Source of the DNA: Gnetum montanum
Lineage: Eukaryota > Streptophyta > Gnetopsida > Gnetales > Gnetaceae
Direction of reading: 5' to 3'
Length of the DNA stretch: 64,000 nt
Assembly (NCBI GenBank): GCA_015680685.1
Contig: MNCI01022436.1
Coordinates: 82,035-146,034 of the forward strand
Shown here: piece after piece, positions 24,705-36,665 of the stretch
Layout: each line of letters opens with the position of its first letter
Position numbering within the stretch: the first letter of the stretch is position 1
The notes under the pieces: generated by a model
What the model saw: the letters and a program-made list of their open reading frames with translations, nothing else
The model's database searches: none
Told to the model about the DNA's origin: nothing
Translations under genes and position numbers: made by a program

Positions 24705-27700
24705 CTATTTTCCCTTTCGCTTTTCTCGTGATATGTCTGTATCATTCGAGGGTGCTCGCTTTGTCTTTTCATTTCTGCGTCGCAATCCCACGCCCGGAGA
24801 AGTCCTTGCTCATTTCATTTCTCGTTCCTAGTTTTCTCTCCCTATGCATGGCATGACGCTGCCCGGCCCAAGCTTAAGTGATCGCAGAGTCATGCGGCTG
24901 ACGAATGCAATCGTTCATGCACGAATGTAGCGGATCTGATCAAGACTCCGTAATTCAGCGCGCTTGGGCTAGAGTCGTGCTGGGATGGGTGACCTCTTGG
25001 GAAGTCGTGGGGTCGCAGCCTCCTTTTTCATTGCGCTTTTCTCATTTGGTGTCTTTATGGTCAGACGGTGCTTGCGCTTTATTATTTGTTCTTCGTCGTA
25101 GTCTCAGGGCTGGAGCCTTCTTCTCCCATTTCCTTTTCGGTTCCTAGTTTTCCCTCATTATGCATGCCGGTACTTTGCACGGCTCAAGTTTAAGTGGGAG
25201 CAGCGTCATGCACTCAACAGGTGCGATCATACCAATGCTAACACATCGGATCCCATCAGAACTCCGTAATTAAGTGCACTTGGGCTAGAGTAGTACTGGG
25301 ATGGGTGACCTTTCAGGAAGTCCTAGTGTTGCACTCTCCTTTTTTCCCTTTCACTTTTCTCATGATACATCTGTATCGTTCGCGGTTGCTCGCTTTGCCT
25401 TTTCATTTCTCCGTCGCAGGCCCACGCCCGGAGAAGTCCTTGCTCATTTCATTTCCCGTTCCTAGTTTTCTCTCTCTATGCATTGCATGACGCTGCCCTG
25501 TGCAAGCTTAAGCGATCGCAGCGGCATGCGGCTGACGAATGCAATCGTTCATGCACTAACGTAGCGGATCTGATCAAGACTCCATAATTTTGCGCGCTTG
25601 GGCTAGAGTAGTGCTGGGATGGGTGACCTCTCAGGAACTCGTGGGGTCGAACCCTCCTTTTTCGCTATGCTTTTCTCATTTTATGTCTTTATGGTCGGAC
25701 AATGCTTGCGTTTTATTATCTGTTCTTCATCGTAGGCTCACGGCTGGAGCCGTCTTCTCCCATTTCCTTTTCAGTTCCTAGTTTTCTCTTATTATGCATG
25801 CCGTTGCTTTGCACGGCGCAAGTTTAAGTGGGGGCAACATCGTGCACTCAACGGGTACGATCATACCTACGCTAACGCCTCGGTTCCCATCAGAACTCCG
25901 TAATTCAGCGTGCTTGGGCTAGAGTAGTACTGGGATGGGTGACGTCTCGGGAAGTCCTAGTGTTGCAACCTCCTTTTTTCCCTTTCACTTTTCTCGTAAT
26001 ACATCTGTATCGTTCGAGGGTGCTCGCTTTGCCTTTTCATTTCTCCGTCGCAAGCCCACGCCCGGAGAAGTCCTTGCTCATTTCATTTCCCGTTCCTAGT
26101 TTTCTCTCGCTATGCATGGCATGACGCTGCCCAGCGCAAGCTTAAGCGATCGCAACATCATGCGGCTGACAAATGCAATCGTTCATGTGCTAACGCAACG
26201 GATCTGATCAAGACTCCGTAATTCAGCATGCTTGGGCTACAGTAGTGTAGGGATGGGTGACCTCTTGGGAAGTCGTGGGGTCGCAGCCTCCTTTTTCGTT
26301 GCGTTTTTCTCGTTTGGTGTCTTTAGGGTCGGACGGTGCTTGTGCTTTATTATTTGTTCTTCGTCGTAGGCTCAGGGCTGGAGCCTTTTTCTCCCATTTC
26401 CTTTTCGGTTCCTAGTTTTCTCTCATTATGCATGCCGTTGCTTTGCGCGGCACAAGTTTAAGTGGGGGCACCGTCGTGCACTCAACGGGTGCGATCATAC
26501 CAGCGCTAACGCATCAGATACCATCAAAACTCCTTAATTAAGCGTGCTTGGGCTAGAGTAGTATTGGGGTGGGTGACCTCTCAGGAAGTCCTAGTGTTGC
26601 ACCCTCTTTTTCTTCCTTTCGTTTTNCGTCGCAGGCCGACGCCTAGAGAAGTCGTTGCTCATTTCATTTCCCGTTCCTAGTTTTCTCTCTCTATGCATGG
26701 CCTGACACTGCCCATGCAAGCTTAAGCGATCGCAGCATCACGCAGTTGATGAATGCAATCGTTCATGCGCTAACGCAATGGATCTGATCAAGACACCGTA
26801 ATTCAGCGTGCATGGGCTAGAGTAGTGCTGGGATGGGTTACCTCTCGGGAAGTCATGGGGTCGCAGCCTCCTTTTTCTCTGCGCTTTTCTCGTTTCGTGT
26901 CTTTATGGTCGGATGGTGCTTGCTCTTTATTATCTCGTCTTCGCCGTAGGCTCAGGGATGGAGCCTTCTTCTCCCATTTCCTTTTCGGTTCCTAGTTTTC
27001 CCTCATTATGCATGCCGTTGCTTTGCGCGGCTCAAGTTTAAGTGGGGGCAGCGTCATGCACTCAACAGGTGCGATCATACTAATGCTAACACATCGGATC
27101 CCATCAGAACTACGTAATTAAGTGCGCTTGGGCTAGAGTAGTACTGGGATGGCTGACGTCTAGGGAAGTCCTAGTGTTGCAACCTCCTTTTTTTCCTTTC
27201 GCGTTTCTCATGATACATCTGTATCATTCGAGGGTGCTCGCTTTGCCTTTTCATTTCTCCATCGCAGGCCCATGCTCGGAGAAGTCCTTGCTCATTTCGT
27301 TTCTCGTTCCTAGTTTTCTCTCTCTATGCATCGCATGACGTTGCCCGGCACAAGCTTAAGTGATCGCAGCGTCATGCGGCTGACGAATGCAATCATTCAT
27401 GCGCTAACGCAACGAATCTGATCAAGACTCCGTAATTCAGTGCGCTTGGGCTAGAGTAGTGCTGGGATGGGTGACCTCTCCGGAAGTTGTGGGGTCGTAG
27501 CCTCCTTTTTCGCTGCACTTTTCTCGTTTCGTGTCTTTATGGTCGGATGGTGCTTGCTCTTTATTATCTCTTCTTCGCCGCAGGCTCAGGGATGGAGCCT
27601 TCTTCTCCCATTTCCTTTTCAGTTCCTAGTTTTCCCTCATTATGCATGCCATTGCTTTGCGCGGCTCAAGTTTAAGTGGGGGCAGCGTCGTGCACTCAAC

Positions 27701-28334
27701 AGGTGCGATCATACCAACGCTAACGCATCGGATCCCATCAAAACTCCGTAATTAAGTGCGCTAGGGCTAGAGTAGTACTGGGATGGGTGACCTCTCGGGA
27801 AGTCCTAGTGTTGCAACCTCCTTTTTCTCCTTTCACATTTCTCGTGATACATCGGTATCGTTCGAGGGCGCTCGCTTTGCCTTTTCATTTCTCCGTCGCA
27901 GGCCCACGCTCGGAGAAGTCCTTGCTCATTTCATTTACCGTTCCTAGTTTTCTCTCTCTATGCATGGCATGACGCTGCCCGACGCAAGCTTAAGCGATCA
28001 CGGCGTCATGCAGCTGACGAATGCAATCGTTCATGCGCTAACGCAATGGATCTGATCAAGACTCCGTAATTTAGCGCGCTTGCACTAGAGTAGTGCTGGG
28101 ATGGGTGACCTCTCAGGAAGTCGTGGGGTCGCAGCCTCCTTTTTCGTTGTGCTTCTCTGGTTTGGTGTTTTTATGGTCGGACTGTGCTTGTGCTTTATTA
28201 TCTGTTCTTCGTCGCAGGCTCAGGGATGGAGCCTTCTTCTCCCATTTCCTTTTCGGTTCCTAGTTTTCTCTCGTTATGCATGCCATTGCTTTGCGCGGCG
28301 CAAGTTTAAGTGGGGGCAACGTCGTGCACTCAAC

Positions 28335-28431
28335 GGGTGCGATTGTACCAGCGCTAATGCATCGGATCCCATTAGAACTCCGTAATTACTAGGATGGGTG
28401 ACGTCTCGGGAAGTCCTAGTGTTCCAACCTC
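28335..28431 (+). pseudogene. A-type 5S lacking box A (23-bp deletion)
   Basis: CCGTAATTA joins directly to CTAGGATGGGTG; the missing 23 bases are the whole box A and intermediate element. Transcription from the internal promoter is unlikely. Confidence 0.88.
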
Positions 28432-30213
28432 CGTTTTTTCCTTTCGCTATTCTCGTGATACATCTTTATCGGTCGAGGGTGCTCGCTTTGCCTTTTCATT
28501 TCTCCGTCGCAGGCCCATGCCCGGAGAAGTTCTTGCTCAGTTCATTTCCCGTTCCTAGTTTTCTCTCTCTATGCATGGCATGATGCTGCCCGACGCAAGC
28601 TTAAGTGATCGCGGCGTCATGCGGCTGACGAATGCAAACGTTCATGCGCTAACGCAATGGATCTAATCAAGACTCCATAATTTAGCGCGCTTGCGCTAGA
28701 GTAGTGCTGGGATGGGTGACCTCCCGGGAAGTCGTGGGGTCGCAGCCTCCTTTTTCATTGCGCTTTTCTCGTTTGGTGTTTTTATGGTCGGACGGTGCTT
28801 GCGCTTTATTATCTGTTCTTCGTCGCAGGCTCAGGGATGGAGCCTTCTTCTCCCATTTCCTTTTCGATTCCTAGTTTTCTCTCATTATGCATGTCGTTGC
28901 TTTGTGCGGCGCAAGTTTAAGTGGGGGCAGCGTCGTGCACTCAACAGGTGCGATCATACCAATGCTAACACATCGGATCCCATCAGAACTCCGTAATTAA
29001 ATGTGCTTGGGCTAGAGTAGTACTGGGATGGGCGACCTCTCGGGAAGTCCTAGTGTTCCAACCTCCGTTTTTTCCTTTCGCTATTCTCGTGATACATCTG
29101 TATCGTTCGAGGGTGCTAGCTTTGCCTCTTCATTTCTCCGTTGCAGGCCCACGCTCGAAGAAGTCCTTGCTCATTTCATTTACCGTTCATAGTTTTCTCT
29201 CTCTATGCATGGCATGATGCTGCCCGACGCAAGCTTAAGTGATCGCGGCGTCATGCGGCTGACGAATGCAATCGTTCATGCGCTAACGCAATGGATCTAA
29301 TCAAGACTCCATAATTTAGCGCGCTTGCGCTAGAGTAGTGCTGGGATGGGTGACCTCCCGGGAAGTCGTGGGGTCGCAGCCTCCTTTTTCATTGCGCTTT
29401 TCTCGTTTGGTGTTTTTATGGTCGGACGGTGCTTGTGCTTTATTATCTGTTCTTTGTCGCAGGATCAGGGCTGGAGCCTTCTTCTCCCATTTCCTTTTCG
29501 ATTCCTAGTTTTCTCTCATTATGCATGTCGTTGCTTTGTGCGGCGCAAGTTTAAGTGGGGGCAGCGTCATGCACTCAACGGAGGCGATCATACCAGCGCT
29601 AATGCATCGGATCGCATCAGAACTCCGTAATTAAGCATGCTCGGGCTAGAGTAGTATTGGGATTGGTGACCTCTCAGGAGGTCCTAGTGTTGCACCCTCC
29701 TTTTTTTCCTTTCACTTTTTTCGTGATACATCTGTATCGTTCCTGGGTGCTCGCTTTGCCTTTTCATTTCTCTGTCGTAGGCCCAGGCCCGGAGAATTCC
29801 TTGCTCATTTTGTTTCCCGTTTCTAGTTTTCTCTCTCTATGCATCGCATGACACTGCCCGATGCAAGATTAAGCGATTGCAGCGTCATGTGGCTGATGAA
29901 TGCAATCATTCATGCACTAACGCAGCGGATCTGATCAAGACTCCGTAATTTAGCATGCTTGGGCTAGAGTAGTGCTGGGATGGGTGACCTCTCGGGAAGT
30001 CGTGGGGTCGCACCCTCCTTTTTTGCTATGTTTTTCTCGTTTTGTGTCTTTATGGTCGGACGGTGCTTGCGCTTTATTATCTGTTCTTCATCGTAGGCTC
30101 AGGGCTAGAGCCGTCTTCTCCCATTTCCTTTTCGGTTCCTAGTTTTCTCTCATTATGCATGGCGTTGCTTTGCACCGCGCAAGTTTAAGTGGGGGCAGCA
30201 TCGTGCACTCAAC

Positions 30214-30333
30214 GGGTGCGATCATACCTGCGCTAACGCATCGGATCCCATCAGAACTCCGTAATTAAGCGCACTTGGACTAGAGTAGTACTGCGATGGG
30301 TGACGTCTCGGGAAGTCCTAGTGTTGCAACCTC
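30214..30333 (+). rRNA. 5S rRNA A-type copy
   Basis: The first 60 bases follow consensus except ATACCTGCGC. Box A carries CTTGGACTAG and the box C approach reads CTGCGATGGG. Its duplication partner is 40982, which shares CTTAGACTAG. Confidence 0.8.
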
Positions 30334-30531
30334 CTTTTTTTCCTTTCGCTATTCTCGTGATACATCTTTATCGGTCGAGGGTGCTCGCTTTGCCTTTTCA
30401 TTTCTCCGTCGCAGGCCCAAGCCCGGAGAAGTCCTTGGTCATTTCATTTCCTGTTCCTAGTTTTCTCTCTCTATGCATGGCATGACGTTGCCCGGCGCAA
30501 GCTTAAGCGATCGCAGCGTCATGTGGCTAAC

Positions 30532-30651
30532 GAATGCAATCGTTCATGCGCTAACGCAGCGGATCTGATCAAGACTCCGTAATTCAACGTGCTTGGGCTA
30601 GAGTAGTGCTGGGATGGGTGACCTCTCGGGAAGTCGTGGGGTTGCAGCCTC
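30532..30651 (+). pseudogene. B-type 5S variant, near B consensus
   Basis: Carries the B 5' block GAATGCAATCGTTCATGCGC, AGTGCTGGG, box C GGGATGGGTGACC, and the B-specific GAAGTCGTGGGG near the 3' end. T5 follows. CTTAAG lies about 30 bp upstream. Confidence 0.75.
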
Positions 30652-30847
30652 CTTTTTCGTTGCACTTTTCTCATTTTGTGTCTTTATGGTCAGATGGTGC
30701 TTGCGCTTTATTATCTGTTCTTCATCGCAGGCTCAGGGTTGGAGCCGTCTTCTCCCATTTCCTTTTCGGTTCCTAGTTTTCTCTCATTATGCATGCCGTT
30801 GCTTTGCGCGGCGCAAGTTTAAGTGGGGACAGCGTCGTGCACTCAAC

Positions 30848-30967
30848 AGTTGGAATCATACCAGCGCTAACGCATCGGATCCCATCAGAACTCCGTAATT
30901 AAGCACGCTTGGGCTAGAGTAGTGTTGGGATGGGTGACCTCTCGGGAAGTCCTAGTGTTGCACCCTC
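30848..30967 (+). rRNA. 5S rRNA A-type copy with damaged 5' end
   Basis: From position 11 to the 3' end this is almost the consensus and is followed by T7, but the first ten bases are AGTTGGAATC, which weakens pairing with the TTGCACCC 3' end. Confidence 0.78.
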
Positions 30968-33900
30968 CTTTTTTTCCTTTCGCTTTTTTCGTGATATGTT
31001 TGTATCGTTCGAGGGTGCTCGCTTTTCCTTTTCATTTCTCCGTCGCAGGCCCACACCCAGAGAAGTCCTTGCTCATTTCGTTTCCCATTCGTAGTTTTCT
31101 CTCTCTATGTATGGCATGACATTGTCCGGCGAAAGCTTAAGCGATCGTAGCATCATGCAGCTGACGAATGCAATCGTTCATGCTCTAACGCAGCGGATTT
31201 GATCAAGACTCCGTAATTCAGCACGCTTGGGCTATAGTAGTGTTGGGATGGGTGACCTTTCGGGAAGTCGTGTTGTCACAGCCTCCTTTTTCGCTGCGCT
31301 TTTCTCGTTTCTTGTCTTTATGGTCGGACGATGCTTCCGCTTTATAATTTGTACTTCGTCGCAGGCTCAGGGTTGGAGCCGTCTTCTCCCATTTCCTTTT
31401 CGGTTCCTAGTTTTCTCTCATTATGCATGCCGTTGCTTTGCGCGGCGCAAGTTTAAGTGGGGGCAGCGTCGTGCACTCAACGAGTGCCATCATACCAGTG
31501 CTAATGCATCGGATCCCATCAGAACTTCGTAATTAAGCGCGCTTGGGCTAGAGTAGTACTGGGATTGGTGACCTCTTGGGAAGTCCTAGTGTTGCACCCT
31601 CCTTTTTTTCCTTTCAATTTTTTCGTGATACGTTTGTATCGTTCGAGGGTGCTCGCTTTGCCTTTTCATTTCTCCATCGCAGGCCCACACCCGGAGAAGT
31701 CCTTGCTCATTTCGTTTCCCATTCCTAGTTTTCTCTCTCTATGTATGGCATGACGTTGCCCGGCGAAAGCTTAAGTGATCGTAGCATCATGCAGCTGACG
31801 AATGCAATCGTTCATGCGCTAACGCAGCGGATCTGATCAAGACTCCGTAATTCAGCACGCTTGGGCTATAGTAGTCCTGGGATGGGTGACCTCTCGGGAA
31901 GTCGTGTTGTCGCAGCCTCCTTTTTCGCTGCGCTTTTCTCGTTTCTTATCTTTATGGTCGGACGGTGCTTGTGCTTTATTATTTGTACTTCGTCGCAGAC
32001 TCAGGGCTGGAGCCGTCTTCTCCCATTTCCTTTTCGGTTCCTAGTTTTCTCTCCTTATGCATGTCGTTGCTTTGCGCGGCGCAAGTTTAAGTGGGGGCAG
32101 CGTCGTGCACTCAACGAGTGCCATCATACCAGTGCTAACGCATCGGATCCCATCAGAACTCCGTAATTAAGCGCACTTGGGCTAGATTAGTACTGGGATT
32201 GGTGACCTCTTGGGAAGTCCTAGTGTTGCACCCTCCTTTTTTTCCTTTCGCTTTTTTCGTGATACGTCTGTATCATTCGAGGGTTCTCGCTTTGCCTTTT
32301 CATTTCTCCGTCTCAAGCCCATGCCCGGAGAAGTCCTTGCTCATTTCGTTTCCCGTTCCTAGTTTTCTCTCTCTATGCATCGCATGACGCTGCCCGACGC
32401 AAGCTTAAGCGATCGCAACGTCATGCGGCTGATGAATGCAATTGTTCATGCACCTACGCAGCGGATCTGATCAAGACTCCGTAATTCAGCGCGCTTGGGC
32501 TAGAGTAGTGCTGGGATGGGGGACCTCTGGTGAAGTCGTGGGGTCGCAGCCTCCTTTTTCGCTGCGCTTTTCTCATTTCATGTCTTTATGCTCGGACGGT
32601 GCTTGCACTTTATTATCTGTTCTTCGTCGTAGGCTCAGGGTTGGAGCCGTCTTCTCCCATTTTTGTTTCGGTTCCTAGTTTTCTCTCATTATGCATGCCG
32701 TTGCTTTGCACGGTGCAAGTTTAAGTGGGGGCAGCGTTGTGCATTCAACGGGTGCGATCATAGCAGCACTAATGCATCGGATTCCATCAAAACTCTGAAA
32801 TTAAGCGTGCTTGGGCTAGAGTAGTACTGGGATGGGTGACCTCTCGGGACGTCCTAGTGTTGCACTCTCCTTTTTTCCCTTTCGCTTTTCTCATGATACA
32901 TCTGTATCGTTCGAGGGTGCTCGCTTTGCCTTTTCATTTCTCCGTCGCAGGCCCACGCCCGGAAAAGTCCTTGCTCATTTCATTTCTCGTTCCTAGTTTT
33001 CTCTCTCTATGCATCGCATGACGCTGGCCGGCGCAAGCTTAAGCGATCACAGCGTCATGCGGCTGACGAATACAATCGTTCATGTGCTAAAGCAGCGGAT
33101 CTGATCAAGACTCCGTAATTCAGCGCGCTTGGGCTAGAGTAGTGCTGGGATGGGTGACCTCTCGGGAAATCGTGGGGTCGCGGCCTCCTTTTTCACTGCG
33201 CTTTTCTCATTTCGTGTCTTTATGTTCGGACGGTGCTTGCACTTTATTATCTGTTTTTTGCCGCAGGCTCAGGGATGGAGCCTTCTTCTTCCATTTCCTT
33301 TTCGGTTCCTAGTTTTCCCTCATTATGCATGTCGTTGCTTTGCGTGGCTCAAGTTTAAGTGGGGGCAGCATCGTGCACTCAACAGGTGCGATCATACCAA
33401 CGCTAACGCATTGGATCCCATCAGAACTCCGTAATTAAGTGCGCTTGGGCTAGAGTAGTACTGGGATGGGTGACCTCTTGGGAAGTCCTAGTGTTGCACT
33501 CTCCTTTTTTTCCTTTCGCTTTTCTCATGATACATCTGTATCGTTCGAGGGTGCTCGCTTTGCCTTTTCATTTCTCCGTCGCAGGCCCACGCCCGGAAAA
33601 GTCCTTGCTCATTTCATTTCTCGTTCCTAGTTTTCTCTCTCTATGCATGGCATGACGCAGCCCGGCGCAAGCTTAAGCGATCACAGTGTCATGCGGCTGA
33701 CGAATGCAATCGTTCATGAGCTAATGCAGCGGATCTGATCAAGACTCTGTAATTTAGCACGCTTGGGCTAGAGTAGTGCTGGGATGGGTGACCTCTGGGA
33801 AAGTCGTGGGGTCGCAGCCTCCTTTTTCGTTGCGCTTTTCTCATTTGGTGTTTTTATGGTCAGATAGTGCTTCTGCTTTATTATCTATTCTTCGTCGCAG

Positions 33901-36553
33901 GCTCAGGGCTGGAGCCTTCTTCTCCCATTTCCTTTTCGGTTCCTAGTTTTCTCTCATTATGCATGCCGTTGCTTTGCGCAGCTCAAGTTTAAGTGGGGGT
34001 AGCGTCGTGCACTCAACGGGTGTGATCGTACCAGTGCTAACGCATCGGATCCCATCAGAACTCCATAATTAAGCACGCTTGGGCTAGAGTAGTACTGGGA
34101 TGGGTGACGTCTCGGAAAGTCCTAGTGTTGCAACCTCCTTTTTTTCCTTTCGCTTTTCTCATGATACATCGGTATCGTTCGAGGGTGCTCGCTTTGCCTT
34201 TTCATTTCTCCGTCGCAGGCCCACGCCCAGAGAAGTCCTTGCTCATTTCATTTCCCGTTCCTAGTTTTCTCTCTCTATGCATCACATGACGCTGGCCGGC
34301 GCAAGCTTAAGCGACTGCAGCGTCATGCGGCTGACGAATGCAATTGTTCATGCACTAACGCTGTGGATCTGATCAAGACTCCGTAATTCAGCGCGCTTGG
34401 GCTAGAGCAGTGCTAGGATGGGTGACCTCTCGGGAAGTCGTGCGGTCACAGCCTCCTTTTTTGCTGCGCTTTTCTCATTTCATGTCTTTATGGTCGGACG
34501 GTGCTTGCGCTTTATTATCTGTTCTTCATCGCAGGCTCAGGTCTGGAGCCTTCTTCTCCCATTTCCTTTTCGGTTCCTAGTTTTCCCTCATTATGCATGT
34601 CGTTGCTTTGCGCAGCGCAAGTTTAAGTGGGGGCAGCGTCGTGCACTCAACGGGTGCAATCATACCAGTGCTAACGCATCGGATCCCATCAGAACTCCGT
34701 AATTAAGCACGCTTGGACTAGAGTAGTACTGGGATGGGTGACATCTCGGGAAGTCCTAGTGTTATAACCTCCTTTCTTTCCTTTCGCTTTTCTCGTGATA
34801 CATCTATATCGTTCGAGGGTGCTCGCTTTCCCTTTTCATTTCTCCATCGCAGGCCCACGCCCGGAGAAGTCCTTGGTCATTTCATTTCCCGTTCATAGTT
34901 TTCTCTCGCTATGCATGGCATGACACTGCCCGGTGCAAGCTTAAGCGATCGCAGCGTCATGCAGCTGACAAATGCAATCGTTCATGCGCTAACGCAGCGG
35001 ATCTGATCAAGACTCCGTAATTCAACGCGCTTGGGCTAGAGTAGTGCTAGGATGGGTGACCTCTCGGGAAGTCGTGTTGTCACAGCCTCCTTTTTCGTTG
35101 TGCTTTTCTTGTTTGGTGTCTTTATGGTTGCACGGTGCTTGCGCTTTATTATCTGTTCTTCGTCACAGGCTTAGGGCTGGAGCCTTCTTCTCCCATTTCC
35201 TTTTCGGTTCCTAGTTTTCTCTCATTATGCATGCCGTTGCTTTGCACGGCGCAAGTTTAAGTTGGGCCAGCTTCGTGCACTCAACGAGTGCGATCATACC
35301 AGCGCTAACGCATCGAATCCCATCAGAACTCCGTAATTAAGCGCGCTTGGGCTAGAGTAGTACTAGGATTGGTGACCTCTCAGGAAGTCCTAGTGTTGCA
35401 CCCTCCTTTTTTTCCTTTTGCTTTTTTCGTAATACGTCTGTATCGTTCGAGGGTGCTCGCTTTGCCTTTTCATTTCTCCGTCTCAGGCCCATGCCCGGAG
35501 AAGTCCTTCCTCATTTTGTTTCCCGTTCCTAGTTTTCTCTCTCTATGCATCGCATGACGCTGCCCCACGCAAGCTTAAGCGATCGTAGCATCATGCGGCT
35601 GATGAATGCAATCGTTCATGCACTAACACAGCGGATCTGATCAAGACTCTGTAATTCAGCGCGCTTGGGCTAGAGTAGTGCTGGGATGGGTGACCTCTCG
35701 GGAAGTCGTGGGGTCGAACCCTCCTTTTTCGCTGCGCTTTTCTCGTTTTGTGTCTTTATGGTCGAATGGTGCTTGCGCTTTATTATTTGTTCTTCGTCGC
35801 AGGCTAAGGGCTGGAGCTGTCTTCTCCCATTTCCTTTTCGGTTCCTAGTTTTCTCTCATTATGCATGCCGTTGCTTTGCACGGCGCAAGTTTAAGTGGGG
35901 GCAACGTCGTGCACTCATTGAGTATGATCATACCAGCGCTAACGCATCAGATCCCATCAAAACTTCGTAATTAAGCGCGCTTGGGCTAGAGTAGTATTGG
36001 GATGGGTGACCTCTCGGGAAGTCCTAGTGTTACACTCTCCTTTTTTTCCTTTCACTTTTCTCATGATACGTCTGTATCGTTTGAGGGTGCTCGCTTTGCC
36101 TTTTCATTTCTCCTTCGCAGGCCCACGCTCGGAGAAGTCCTTGCTCATTTCGTTTCCCGTTCCTAGTTTTCTCTCTCTATGCATGGCATGACGCTGCCCG
36201 GCGCTAGCTTAAGCGATCGCAGCGTCATGCGGCTAACGAATGCAATCGTTCATGCACTAACGCAGCGGATCTGATCAAGACTCTGTAATTTAGCACGCTT
36301 GGGCTAGAGTAGTGCTGGGATGGAAGACCTCTCGGGAAGTCATGGGGTCACACCCTCCTTTTTCGCTATGCTTTTCTTGTTTTGTGTCTTTATGGTCGGA
36401 CGGTGGTTGCACTTTATTATCTGTTCTTCGTCGTAGGCTCAGGGCTGGAGCTGTCTTCTCCCATTTCCTTTTTGGTTCCTAGTTTTCTCTCATTATGAAT
36501 TCCGTTGCTTTGCACGACGCAAGTTTAAGTGGGGGCAGCGTCGTGCACTCAAC

Positions 36554-36665
36554 AGGTGCGATCATACCTACGCTAATGCATCGGATCCCATCAGAACTAA
36601 GCGCGCTTGGAGTAGAGTAGTACTGGGATGGGTGACGTCTCGGGAAGTCCTAGTGTTGCAACCTC
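36554..36665 (+). pseudogene. A-type 5S with 8-bp deletion before box A
   Basis: ATCAGAAC joins TAAGCGCGC, removing TCCGTAAT. Box A also has CTTGGAGTAG. Confidence 0.85.

Larger units (their letters stand above)
13467..26750 (+). repeat. Array block 3: A and B copy positions
   Basis: A-type starts: 13467, 14100, 14734, (gap), 15809, 16443, 17076 (deleted), 17494, 18128 (broken), 18565, 19199, 19832, 20463, 21097, 21731, 22365, 22999, 23633, 24267, 25219, 25853, 26487. B-type starts: 13784, 14418, 15051 (cut by gap), 15493 (5' part in gap), 16127, 16760, 17812, 18249, 18883, 19516, 20147, 20781, 21415, 22049, 22683, 23317, 23951, 24903, 25537, 26171. A B5'-A3' hybrid starts at 24585. A deletion with one N (26,625) shortens the A spacer after the 26487 copy. 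Confidence 0.88.
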